Part shown: positions 7,854 through 13,637 of the stretch, piece by piece
Position numbering within the stretch: the first letter of the stretch is position 1
Layout: the number at the start of each line of letters is the position of its first letter
Source of the DNA: Paenibacillus algorifonticola
GTDB lineage: Bacteria > Bacillota > Bacilli > Paenibacillales > Paenibacillaceae
DNA: 64,000 nucleotides
Direction: 5' to 3'
NCBI RefSeq assembly: GCF_000971975.1
Contig: NZ_LAQO01000001.1
Coordinates: forward strand, 496,001 to 560,000
The notes under the pieces: model-generated
What the model was told of the DNA's origin: nothing
What the model saw: only the letters and a program-made list of their open reading frames with translations
Database searches by the model: none
Program-made: the position numbers and the translations under genes

Positions 7854-8072
7854 TTGCACTATTCCCTAGGGAAGTGCCGTTTGAAATTCCACTTATCCGA
7901 GAGAGGTATGACACAAGCCGAATTCGCCCGCCGTATGGGCTATGATGTGCGCTTGGTATCCTTTTACGCGACTGGCGACAGGACAATGCCTCAAGACGTC
8001 ATGTATAGCGTCTCTCGCTTCCTTGGCTGCACCATGGAAGAGTTGTACGAGTGGGATATTAAACGGGACTGA
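7854..8072 (+). CDS. XRE-family regulator
   Basis: The product is 72 residues. The start is set at a TTG with AAGGAG seven bases upstream; the ATG at 7836 would lie upstream of that ribosome site. The helix-turn-helix is MTQAEFARRMGYDVRLVSFYATG, with the typical C-terminal LGCTMEELYEW helix. It is divergent from the S24-only gene. The gene is flanked by two copies of the palindrome TCCCTAGGGA, one just inside each end, possibly its own operators. Confidence 0.75.
   Translation: MHYSLGKCRLKFHLSERGMTQAEFARRMGYDVRLVSFYATGDRTMPQDVMYSVSRFLGCTMEELYEWDIKRD
7863..7872. repeat. TCCCTAGGGA palindrome, copy 1
   Basis: A perfect 10-bp palindrome lies at the very start of the XRE gene; the second copy is at 8088-8097, just after its stop. 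Confidence 0.5.
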
Positions 8073-8087
8073 GACGGATTGCCGTCC

Positions 8088-8097
8088 TCCCTAGGGA
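8088..8097. repeat. TCCCTAGGGA palindrome, copy 2
   Basis: This is identical to the copy at 7863-7872, 225 bp apart, just beyond the XRE stop codon. It is a candidate operator pair for a small regulator. Confidence 0.5.
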
Positions 8098-8102
8098 TTT
8101 TA

Positions 8103-8118
8103 GGTACATTTTTGTACC
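8103..8118. promoter_or_regulatory. GGTACATTTTTGTACC palindrome
   Basis: Perfect 6-bp arms surround a short T-run in the non-coding stretch after the XRE gene. It could be an operator or a small hairpin. Confidence 0.35.
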
Positions 8119-8189
8119 GAAAGATACCTGTTTATTTTAGCACAAATGTTCTTGTGCCATCCCTCTCAATTTAACCCCACTTAGCAAGA

Positions 8190-8233
8190 AAGCCGACACA
8201 AAGTACGCTTATTAGGCGTCTAAGTGTCGGCTT
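8190..8233. terminator. Long stem-loop between convergent genes
   Basis: AAGCCGACAC pairs with GTGTCGGCTT (10 bp) and encloses a second ACGC/GCGT stem. It lies between the ends of the rightward XRE gene and the leftward gene at 8294. No long T-run follows on either strand, so it could be a weak terminator or a structured RNA. Confidence 0.45.
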
Positions 8234-8293
8234 GGTCCGGCGTCACATATATCATAAAGCGATATAGCTGTCCTTTGCAGTCCCAACGGGATA

Positions 8294-8692
8294 TTAAGCT
8301 AGTACCTGGCGCATGTCTATTTGATCGTTCACGACGAGCTGCCGCAGATTTTTGTTAAACCGGATTGTGACAATCTGATTCCGGCAGTGTTCCCCTTCAA
8401 CCTCGCTCGTCATTTCTTCTATTTTCAACCCCGGATACATTGATTCAAACACAGGGTCAAAATCGTTTTTCATGACCGCCGTAACATCCTCCAAGAAAAA
8501 ATCAAACTTATTTGCGCGTCCCAGTAAATCAAGCAAGTATTGCTCGAAGCTTGTAAACTCCGCCTCGTATATTAGCGTGGCCGTTGACGTATGGAGATTG
8601 AACGTTGTTTTTATCGCCCCTCTTCCCGACCACTCTTTTTTCGATTTTATAAATCTGCTAATCATGATTGATTCAAAATCTGCTACATGCAT
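8294..8692 (-). CDS. Unknown protein downstream of agr-like cassette
   Basis: The product is 132 residues from the ATG at 8692, with AGGGGGA seven bases before it; longer frames begin upstream of that site. It is a soluble alpha/beta protein. The middle part (a beta-hairpin followed by a helix-rich stretch and a late VTIRF strand) has a faint likeness to DUF2294, which I would not rely on. It lies 171 bp after the LytTR gene, behind a terminator. It has a possible promoter of its own on the - strand (TTTACT, 16 bp, TAATAA, around 8720-8750), making it a candidate output gene of the signalling cassette. Confidence 0.55.
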   Translation of the reverse strand: MHVADFESIMISRFIKSKKEWSGRGAIKTTFNLHTSTATLIYEAEFTSFEQYLLDLLGRANKFDFFLEDVTAVMKNDFDPVFESMYPGLKIEEMTSEVEGEHCRNQIVTIRFNKNLRQLVVNDQIDMRQVLA

Positions 8693-8835
8693 CCTCGCGT
8701 CCCCCTGTTGTTTTTGGTTTATACCTGTATTATTAGGGGATCGCTGGGAAAAGTAAATGATAATTGGCGGATGGGAAATATGTCGTACCATGTCGAATAG
8801 GTCTTGACAAAATAGGAATGTTAATTTGGCGCAGA

Positions 8836-8866
8836 AAAATAGCCCTTTCCGGTAGTGGAAGGGCTA
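8836..8866 (-). terminator. Terminator of the agr-like operon
   Basis: On the - strand AGCCCTTCC and GGAAAGGGCT form a hairpin followed by ATTTTT, starting at the stop codon of the LytTR gene. Confidence 0.8.
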
Positions 8867-9253
8867 AATCAGTTGGATATTGGGGTTGTAATTCGACATG
8901 TATTCGACAAAATCTTTGATCCGGTGAAAAACAGGTCCGGATTTCTTTGATTTTTTGTCAATCTCTTTTTCGAAATAAGCGTCCCCTGTCCTTCTGTTAA
9001 TTACTTGAATACTATCTTTATTGATTAACACGCCGCGGCCTAAATCGAGGAAGTTACAGTTGCTATTCATTATAGCCGCTTCCCAATACACTTGCGTCCC
9101 CATCATGTAGTAAACTTCTGTGACCGTATGAAATTCAACATATCTCTTTTCAGATATGCCCTTAAAGTAGACGATATCCTTTATCGGAATCAAGAAAAGA
9201 CCGGAAGTCCCTAATACATCTTTTGTAAGTGTTAAAAACTCAATTTTTTGCAT
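8864..9253 (-). CDS. LytTR DNA-binding regulator lacking receiver domain
   Basis: The 129-residue product is essentially one LytTR domain. It has the early strand IPIKDIVYFKG, the RYVEFHT strand, the segment NFLDLGRGVLINKDSIQVINRR with the VLIN core, and a last strand before a basic tail. LytTR domains bind direct repeats as in AgrA. AgrA and other classical members have an N-terminal response-regulator receiver domain of ~120 residues; none is present, because the gene begins 12 bp after the AgrD stop. It is the fourth gene of a tight operon with a membrane sensor, AgrB and AgrD. It could be controlled by direct contact with the membrane protein, as in streptococcal LytTR regulator/inhibitor pairs. 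Confidence 0.85.
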   Translation of the reverse strand: MQKIEFLTLTKDVLGTSGLFLIPIKDIVYFKGISEKRYVEFHTVTEVYYMMGTQVYWEAAIMNSNCNFLDLGRGVLINKDSIQVINRRTGDAYFEKEIDKKSKKSGPVFHRIKDFVEYMSNYNPNIQLI

Positions 9254-9265
9254 GTGTGTTCACCA

Positions 9266-9397
9266 CTATTTCAACAATTCTTCTGGAGTTTCTGGCTGAT
9301 TCACGTAAAGGAAGCTTGCGGTTGTCACAACGAGAACTGCCGCAGCTCCGAGGACTGTTGCCAATTGAAACGCAATTCTTTTTTTGAGAGTGTTCAT
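9266..9397 (-). CDS. AgrD-like cyclic peptide pheromone precursor
   Basis: The product is 43 residues. The start overlaps the agrB stop as ATGA and GGTGG lies upstream. An amphipathic, hydrophobic N-terminal helix (residues 1-26) leads to TASFLYVNQPETPEELLK. This has the AgrD layout: a small residue, the ring residue, four hydrophobic or aromatic residues, then a Pro-rich acidic tail. The likely ring is S-F-L-Y-V. Serine replaces the usual cysteine, implying a lactone as in Enterococcus FsrB/GBAP. The core resembles the Listeria pentapeptide C-F-M-F-V from memory. AgrB should remove the tail after Val. The gene lies between agrB and the LytTR gene. Confidence 0.85.
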   Translation of the reverse strand: MNTLKKRIAFQLATVLGAAAVLVVTTASFLYVNQPETPEELLK

Positions 9398-9921
9398 GGA
9401 TTTTTCACCACCTTTGCCAGTATTAAAGTCATGCACTGCACTAGCAGCGTTACTGCAATTATAGACGATCCGATTAATAGATTGCTACATACAATTGCAG
9501 CTGATATAAGCTTGAGTAATGGGTAAAACCGCCTTGGAATACGTGACTGCTTTTCGATGTCCGTCGGTGCAAAAATAAGCACTAGCGCCAGGTTCAAAAG
9601 ATTGATCGCGAGAAGCACTTCCCTCGACATGTCCGGGGTGAACGACAACGCCGTTGCAACTCCGATAGACACTATAACGCACGTTGTGCCTGATTTAAGG
9701 TGTATGCCGCCTGATGCCTGTCTGAGTATCGCAAACGATACCAGAGCCGCTATGACGCCGCCTGTGCGTCCTGAGAACGCTGATATGAGCAAAGCTCCGA
9801 CGATGATAAAGACAGCGTTAAGAATAAAGGATAATGCGTACTGTAGCCTTGCCACCGAAGCAGGATGCTCCGGAACAATTGATTTAATGTTTTCTGCTAA
9901 TTTCCTCGAAATAATTTCCAC
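9394..9921 (-). CDS. AgrB-like peptide-processing membrane protease
   Basis: The 175-residue protein has about five or six membrane segments. The conserved catalytic region SGGIHLKSGTTC places His and Cys seven residues apart, as in AgrB endopeptidases that cut the AgrD tail and cyclise the peptide. The start is a GTG with AAGGGG four to five bases upstream, and it overlaps the end of the membrane-sensor gene by 38 bp. The length is close to the usual ~190 residues and both catalytic residues are present, so it looks functional. Confidence 0.9.
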   Translation of the reverse strand: MEIISRKLAENIKSIVPEHPASVARLQYALSFILNAVFIIVGALLISAFSGRTGGVIAALVSFAILRQASGGIHLKSGTTCVIVSIGVATALSFTPDMSREVLLAINLLNLALVLIFAPTDIEKQSRIPRRFYPLLKLISAAIVCSNLLIGSSIIAVTLLVQCMTLILAKVVKNP

Positions 9922-10543
9922 TATGCCCCTTTGTCTCCTTTACATACGAGTAAATAAAGAAAAATAGTGCTGCTGCAAAGTAATAAATGATATTGAGCAA
10001 TTCGCTACGCAGGTGGAGTATCATTCCGAACCCCAGCAAGATAACGATGATAAGGCCGCCTACTACCCATTTTTCATGAGGGAAACGCATCTTGTTCGAA
10101 ATCTCCTCCATGAAGCCTATACGTAGCCTGTTTAATAAGAATGCCAACGAAAAATTAATAATCGCCGTAACGACTTGCAGAACATAACCATTGTACGGAT
10201 TAGCTGCTATTGCATCCTGTGAAAAGTAAGGAATTGTATTCACCATTGCTCCTTGCAATAAGGCAAAGATGAAGTAACCAAAACCTGTAATTATCATGGA
10301 TGCAAACAGCGGAATCTTAATTACAACATTCATGAAAAACACGAAGACCAAAATATTCACAACTGGCGCTATGCTTTCTAGTGACAGTTCTTCCCGCAGA
10401 AAATAACTCTGCAAGCTCATGAGCGTGATAACCAACAGAGCTGGGTAAAAGCTGGCAGCATCATAGCGGTAAATCTTGAGCATCAAGTACATAATGCCAA
10501 AACCTTCGATAATTGAAAAAATCATAAATAATGCAAATTCCAT
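9884..10543 (-). CDS. AgrC-like membrane sensor without kinase domain
   Basis: The 219-residue product is almost entirely membrane: about seven hydrophobic segments (roughly residues 4-24, 30-49, 57-77, 80-103, 118-138, 158-178, 182-200). It ends only ~20 residues after the last one. The size and topology match the N-terminal peptide-sensing part of AgrC. The histidine-containing coiled coil and the HATPase domain are absent, and the following DNA encodes AgrB in another frame, so this is not a frameshifted kinase. The ATG follows GGGAG. First gene of the four-gene agr-like operon, it may bind the peptide and hold or release the LytTR protein. The AgrC relationship is inferred from topology and context, not from motifs. 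Confidence 0.7.
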   Translation of the reverse strand: MEFALFMIFSIIEGFGIMYLMLKIYRYDAASFYPALLVITLMSLQSYFLREELSLESIAPVVNILVFVFFMNVVIKIPLFASMIITGFGYFIFALLQGAMVNTIPYFSQDAIAANPYNGYVLQVVTAIINFSLAFLLNRLRIGFMEEISNKMRFPHEKWVVGGLIIVILLGFGMILHLRSELLNIIYYFAAALFFFIYSYVKETKGHSGNYFEEISRKH

Positions 10544-10685
10544 AACATTGTCTCCCTTACGGCCTTGAAGCGTCTAAGCTGCGTTTGGCTGGGTGTGCGC
10601 TGCCGCTTTCTCTTTTTCATCATCATTGCATGACGTCAACTCTATTTGCAAGATGCGTTATGAATAATAAGTCCTAATAAACGAC

Positions 10686-10724
10686 AAAAAGAGCCGTTGG
10701 AATTAAATCTCCTTCGGCTCTTTT
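10686..10724 (-). terminator. Terminator overlapping the XRE gene's stop codon
   Basis: On the - strand AAAGAGCC and GGCTCTTTTT pair across the last codons and stop of the gene at 10703. The T-run follows on the - strand. This separates the XRE gene from the agr-like operon downstream. Confidence 0.75.
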
Positions 10725-10918
10725 ACGTACTCGATAACGTCTCCTGGTTGAACATCGAAATGGGCGCAAATTTTATCAATAAGTTCCAACGCTATATACT
10801 CGCCCTTCCCCATTTTGGCAAGCTGGGTTGTACCCATACCAATTGCTTCCCTAAACTGACTCTTCGTCAATTCTCTCTCTGTTAGCAACCGAAACAACGG
10901 TTTGTATGATATCGCCAT
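10703..10918 (-). CDS. Small XRE/HTH_26-type regulator
   Basis: The 71-residue protein has a helix-turn-helix of the short XRE type (LTKSQFREAIGMGTTQLAKMGKG) and a C-terminal LELIDKICAHFDVQPGDVIEY helix pair that matches HTH_26 proteins. It is divergent from a block of small rightward genes. Four TATCTCA-type boxes lie in the shared control region, so autoregulation and control of that block are likely. It ends in its own terminator. Confidence 0.8.
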   Translation of the reverse strand: MAISYKPLFRLLTERELTKSQFREAIGMGTTQLAKMGKGEYIALELIDKICAHFDVQPGDVIEYVKEPKEI

Positions 10919-10955
10919 ACTTCCATCTCCATTCAGCTTTTCTCACATTATAAGC

Positions 10956-11041
10956 GTGATATCTCACAAAGTAAATATATTATCTCATAAGCGTTGCATT
11001 AATATCTCATATATGGTATATTATATTCAGGAAGTGAGATA
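10956..11041. promoter_or_regulatory. TATCTCA operator array
   Basis: TATCTCA occurs at 10960, 10981 and 11003 and in inverted orientation (TGAGATA) at 11035-11041. The first copy sits in GTGATATCTCAC. The boxes surround AT-rich promoter-like sequence (TATATT near 11020) between the XRE gene and the rightward small-gene block. Confidence 0.6.
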
Positions 11042-11068
11042 AATAAGCTTCCGAAGGAGGTGAACAAC

Positions 11069-11194
11069 TTGAAAGAATGGATTGGGCTCCTAACCGTAAT
11101 CATCCAACTAGTAACAGCGACTATGCTGTTCCGGTTAGCGGTAAAGGACAAAAAGAAAGGAACCCCACGTAAGCGCCCACGCAAACGTAAATAG
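11069..11194 (+). CDS. Small membrane peptide, toxin- or holin-like
   Basis: A 41-residue product is predicted from a TTG with a consensus AAGGAGGTG six bases upstream. One hydrophobic segment (about residues 4-24, ending MLFRLAV) is followed by a very basic tail (KDKKKGTPRKRPRKRK). This is the layout of short type I toxin or holin-like peptides, but also of harmless small membrane proteins. It is the first gene after the TATCTCA array, so it is under the small XRE regulator. A GGAGGGAG hairpin follows. Confidence 0.6.
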   Translation: MKEWIGLLTVIIQLVTATMLFRLAVKDKKKGTPRKRPRKRK

Positions 11195-11202
11195 GTTCCC
11201 TC

Positions 11203-11225
11203 GGAGGGAGTTAACGGCTCCCTCC
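11203..11225 (+). terminator. Hairpin after the small membrane peptide gene
   Basis: GGAGGGAG and CTCCCTCC form a perfect 8-bp stem with a 7-base loop, 8 bp after the stop codon. There is no T-run, so it may be an RNA-stabilising or partial stop signal. Confidence 0.4.
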
Positions 11226-11273
11226 TCCCAATCTTAGCATAAGGCAAGGATAAAATAAACGGGAGGTATCTAT

Positions 11274-11507
11274 ATGTCCAAAACAAAATATTACGGCGCT
11301 CATCAGGTCGTAACAAATCCGGATGGCGAGATCGATTTGGTATATACATCTGGAAGAGTCGAAACTTGGTACACCCAGCGCGGAAATCGTTACTACCGCG
11401 AGGAAGAGAGCACCAACGTTCGCAGTGCTGCAAATGCCCTCAGACGTATCAGCCGTGCGGAGTTTGAGGAGATTCACCGTTTAATCGTTGCGGTAACGGG
11501 AGCCTAG
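11274..11507 (+). CDS. Small phage protein of unknown function
   Basis: The 77-residue product has a beta-rich first half with many aromatic residues (TWYTQRGNRYYREEE) and a helical end. The ATG follows GGGAGG. It belongs to the rightward small-gene block. No family is recognised. Confidence 0.6.
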   Translation: MSKTKYYGAHQVVTNPDGEIDLVYTSGRVETWYTQRGNRYYREEESTNVRSAANALRRISRAEFEEIHRLIVAVTGA

Positions 11508-11552
11508 CGCTCCCTTCAATATGCTGGCGAGCTTACGCAGGGAGGGCTGTAC

Positions 11553-11729
11553 ATGCAAAAGCGTCTCGGAGTAAAGGTTTTCTACAATGACGGAGATACA
11601 AGTCATACGCGGTTCAACGGGACGGCCGAAGAAGCAGAGGAGTATTTTGTCGGCACACCCTTCAACTTCGGATGGTGTGACGGCAAGGAAATTTTTAAGA
11701 CTTGCGTCAAAATCGAGACTTACGAGTAG
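11553..11729 (+). CDS. Small phage protein of unknown function
   Basis: The 58-residue product starts at an ATG with GGAGG seven bases upstream. The frame closes at TAG 11727. It is predicted alpha/beta with an aromatic FNFGWCDGKEIFK segment. It is the third gene of the rightward block; its function is unknown. Confidence 0.55.
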   Translation: MQKRLGVKVFYNDGDTSHTRFNGTAEEAEEYFVGTPFNFGWCDGKEIFKTCVKIETYE

Positions 11730-11795
11730 GTAAGATTTGCTCGAAGCTGGAAAATAAATAACGCAGGCCCTTCCGGGCCCTCAGGAGGAATTACG

Positions 11796-12044
11796 ATGAA
11801 CAACACTTGTGAAAATGATCGCGTGACGGGATTGATAGGGATGTTAAGAGGCGAAGCGATGTTGCAGGATGGCAAAAATAACGTTGCTAGAGATGAAATT
11901 GAAGACTTGGCTGACGATCTGGAGCGAGTCGTCAAGAAAGTGAAATACGGTTGTGCTGATGACGATGATAAATCATCATTTCATAAAGCTGCTATGTCAA
12001 AAAGCCTGCATGACATTTTAAGTGCTTTCGATATCGCATATTAG
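11796..12044 (+). CDS. Small acidic phage protein
   Basis: The 82-residue protein is acidic and helical, with a DDDDK run near residue 60. The ATG follows AGGAGG. It lies between two other short genes of the rightward block. No domain is recognised. Confidence 0.55.
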   Translation: MNNTCENDRVTGLIGMLRGEAMLQDGKNNVARDEIEDLADDLERVVKKVKYGCADDDDKSSFHKAAMSKSLHDILSAFDIAY

Positions 12045-12055
12045 GAGGTGTTCTC

Positions 12056-12136
12056 ATGGAAACAGCAACTCTCATTATTGGCATAGCTGCTCTGGTAATC
12101 AGCCTGGCAGCTTTCGCAAGGACTTACCGGAAATGA
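12056..12136 (+). CDS. 26-residue single-span membrane peptide
   Basis: The ATG has AGGAGGTG seven to eight bases upstream, and the gene follows the previous one by 11 bp. The product is almost wholly one hydrophobic helix (ATLIIGIAALVISLAAFA) with a short basic end (RTYRK). Its position at the end of the block and its good ribosome site argue for a real gene. The role is unknown. Confidence 0.5.
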   Translation: METATLIIGIAALVISLAAFARTYRK

Positions 12137-12147
12137 TGAACGAGCGC

Positions 12148-12173
12148 AGCCCGCAGCCGATGTGGGCTTTTTT
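12148..12173 (+). terminator. Terminator of the small-gene block
   Basis: AGCCCGCA and TGTGGGCT pair around a five-base loop and are followed by a T-run. Confidence 0.75.
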
Positions 12174-12189
12174 ATTTCCATAAAAACAG

Positions 12190-12218
12190 TTGACGTTCGC
12201 TGCTGGGCATGCTATATT
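12190..12218 (+). promoter_or_regulatory. Vegetative promoter
   Basis: TTGACG, a 17-bp spacer and TATATT lie 39 bp upstream of the next start codon. This excludes start codons upstream of about 12225 for that gene. Confidence 0.7.
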
Positions 12219-12256
12219 TGTTTTACAAAGTTAAACAAATGAGAGGCGGAATGAAA

Positions 12257-12643
12257 ATGGAATACGTAGTACAGTGCAGAAACACAACATGGGGTACGGA
12301 GATGACAATCGAGGGAAACAACCTTGTCGAAGCAATCAAAAGGAATTTTTCACGGATACTCGAAAGATCGACGAGGGGACATATTAGTTTTGGATATCCA
12401 ATGACAGCCAAACTTAAATATGTACAAACACTGCCCGATGGAGCCCAAAGTTTTAAAGTCGCACCTGACGGCACTACAACTGTAGATAACGACACGCCAA
12501 GGGGGCACATTGAATTAAGACTCGAATGGACAAAACCGCATTACCGCACGAAGCTTGAAGAAGCATTTAGTCATACGGTATACATTAACGGTGATGCTTC
12601 TTATATCGAAGATGAGTCTTCATTTGTAATTCTGGGAAACTAA
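12257..12643 (+). CDS. Phage protein of unknown function
   Basis: The product is 128 residues from the ATG at 12257 (ATG 12251 is equally possible; GAGAGGCGG lies just before both). The protein is mainly beta, with a WTKPHYRTKLEEAF helix late on. It has its own promoter and lies between a terminator and an AlpA-like reading frame. I recognise no family. Confidence 0.55.
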   Translation: MEYVVQCRNTTWGTEMTIEGNNLVEAIKRNFSRILERSTRGHISFGYPMTAKLKYVQTLPDGAQSFKVAPDGTTTVDNDTPRGHIELRLEWTKPHYRTKLEEAFSHTVYINGDASYIEDESSFVILGN

Positions 12644-12654
12644 TACCGCCCCTT

Positions 12655-12828
12655 GTGGGGCTATCGGAAGCTGGCGGTATACTTGGGTGGTCAAAGCAAC
12701 AGGTTTCCGTTTATATCAAAAGAGGACAGTTTCCGCAGCCTGAGCAAATACTCGCAAGCGGGCCATTATGGACAGTTAAACAAATCGAGGATTATAAAGA
12801 CACACGATCAAAACGTGGAAAACAATAA
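12655..12828 (+). CDS. AlpA/excisionase-like HTH protein, start unclear
   Basis: A 57-residue frame opens at a GTG and reads GLSEAGGILGWSKQQVSVY, then FPQPEQILASGPLWTVKQI. This is the pattern of AlpA/MerR-type winged-helix proteins used as phage excisionases and regulators. Relatives normally begin a few residues earlier with Met, and no good ribosome site precedes this GTG, so the 5' end may be decayed. It lies just before the late-operon terminator. An excisionase role for the prophage is possible but unproven. Confidence 0.5.
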   Translation: MGLSEAGGILGWSKQQVSVYIKRGQFPQPEQILASGPLWTVKQIEDYKDTRSKRGKQ

Positions 12829-12830
12829 AT

Positions 12831-12868
12831 AAAAAAAGCCCTGCCGACCTAATGGTTAGCAGGGCTTT
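12831..12868 (-). terminator. Late-operon terminator
   Basis: AAAGCCCTGC and GCAGGGCTTT pair perfectly. On the - strand a run of seven T follows, so this ends the long leftward head-tail-lysis operon. Confidence 0.85.
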
Positions 12869-12872
12869 CACG

Positions 12873-12892
12873 TTCCGGAATATATTCCGGAA
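12873..12892. promoter_or_regulatory. Perfect 20-bp palindrome
   Basis: TTCCGGAATATATTCCGGAA is exactly self-complementary over 20 bp. It lies between the late terminator and the end of the endolysin gene. It could be a protein-binding site or a cruciform/hairpin. Confidence 0.5.
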
Positions 12893-12971
12893 TAATTCAC
12901 GTCAGTTTTGCCAAACTTTGAGTTTGGTTGTATTTTATTCGGTTTTCTAGCAATTTGGTTGTAATGATAAA

Positions 12972-13637
12972 TTACTGCTCTTTCTGCCCGCTGGCTTTCC
13001 GCAGCACGTTCGCCAACCGGTTAGCCTCTTTCATGCCTGCAGCATTGTTTTTCCCTTTCGCTACCGCCCACGCTGCTTTTAAATACTGGATAATGTCGTT
13101 GGCATCCTCTACTTTAATCACAATATCACCCGCCTCTATTTTTGATGTTGCTGCCGCGAGTTGCGCCGCTGTTGGACGCTGCCCAGCTCTATATTGCCCA
13201 GTTGAAATTCCGAACGTCATTTCAAAATGGGGATAATCCTTAAATGAAGTCCAATCCCCGCCCCAAGCGAAGCCAAGCGCCTTAGCCTCCTGCACCACCT
13301 CTGACCAGTCCGCCGTGCCGTCTCCGTCACCGTCACGCTTCGTATCCCAGTGCACCTGCTTCCCATCAGAGGAAAGCAGCGCGAAGTCGATGGCCACGCC
13401 AAAATTATGATAGCTGTAGCCGGCGCGTGCATTGGTGACGATGCTTCCTGGCTTGGTGCGTCCCTGCGCGTAGAGCGCGTCCTGCTCCGCTGCTGAACGG
13501 TATCCTTGCGTAATGACAATTGATACACCGCGAGCATAGCAGCGCTCTATCAGGCGTTCTGACGCCGCTGCGACGACGGGAAGCAATCCCGCCAGCCGTG
13601 CCGCTGACTTATTTTTTACCTGCGTCAGTGTCAGCAT
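12972..13637 (-). CDS. Endolysin, M15 L-Ala-D-Glu endopeptidase
   Basis: The product is 221 residues from the ATG at 13637, with AGGGGG eight bases upstream. Residues ~30-165 are a peptidase M15/VanY-type domain: SIVITQGYRSAAEQDALYAQGR, the zinc ligands in HNFGVAIDF, and the final PHFE. These enzymes cut peptidoglycan stem peptides; close relatives are the CwlK-type endolysins. A short alanine-rich C-terminal region, probably wall-binding, follows. The start overlaps the end of the holin gene. It is the last gene of the late operon. Confidence 0.9.
   Translation of the reverse strand: MLTLTQVKNKSAARLAGLLPVVAAASERLIERCYARGVSIVITQGYRSAAEQDALYAQGRTKPGSIVTNARAGYSYHNFGVAIDFALLSSDGKQVHWDTKRDGDGDGTADWSEVVQEAKALGFAWGGDWTSFKDYPHFEMTFGISTGQYRAGQRPTAAQLAAATSKIEAGDIVIKVEDANDIIQYLKAAWAVAKGKNNAAGMKEANRLANVLRKASGQKEQ

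Noticed and set aside
9884-10543. Possibility that the membrane sensor is a frameshifted AgrC kinase
   Set aside because: The DNA after its stop encodes AgrB in another frame; no H-box, N-box or G-box motif is found in any frame downstream.
8294-10543. Arbitrium-type (AimR/AimP) lysis-lysogeny system
   Set aside because: No TPR receptor and no arbitrium peptide gene; AgrB with its His/Cys and the LytTR domain point to an agr-type system.
10544-10702. LytTR binding direct repeats upstream of the agr-like operon
   Set aside because: I looked for paired consensus-like sites and found only single weak matches such as GCGTTATGA, so no feature is claimed.
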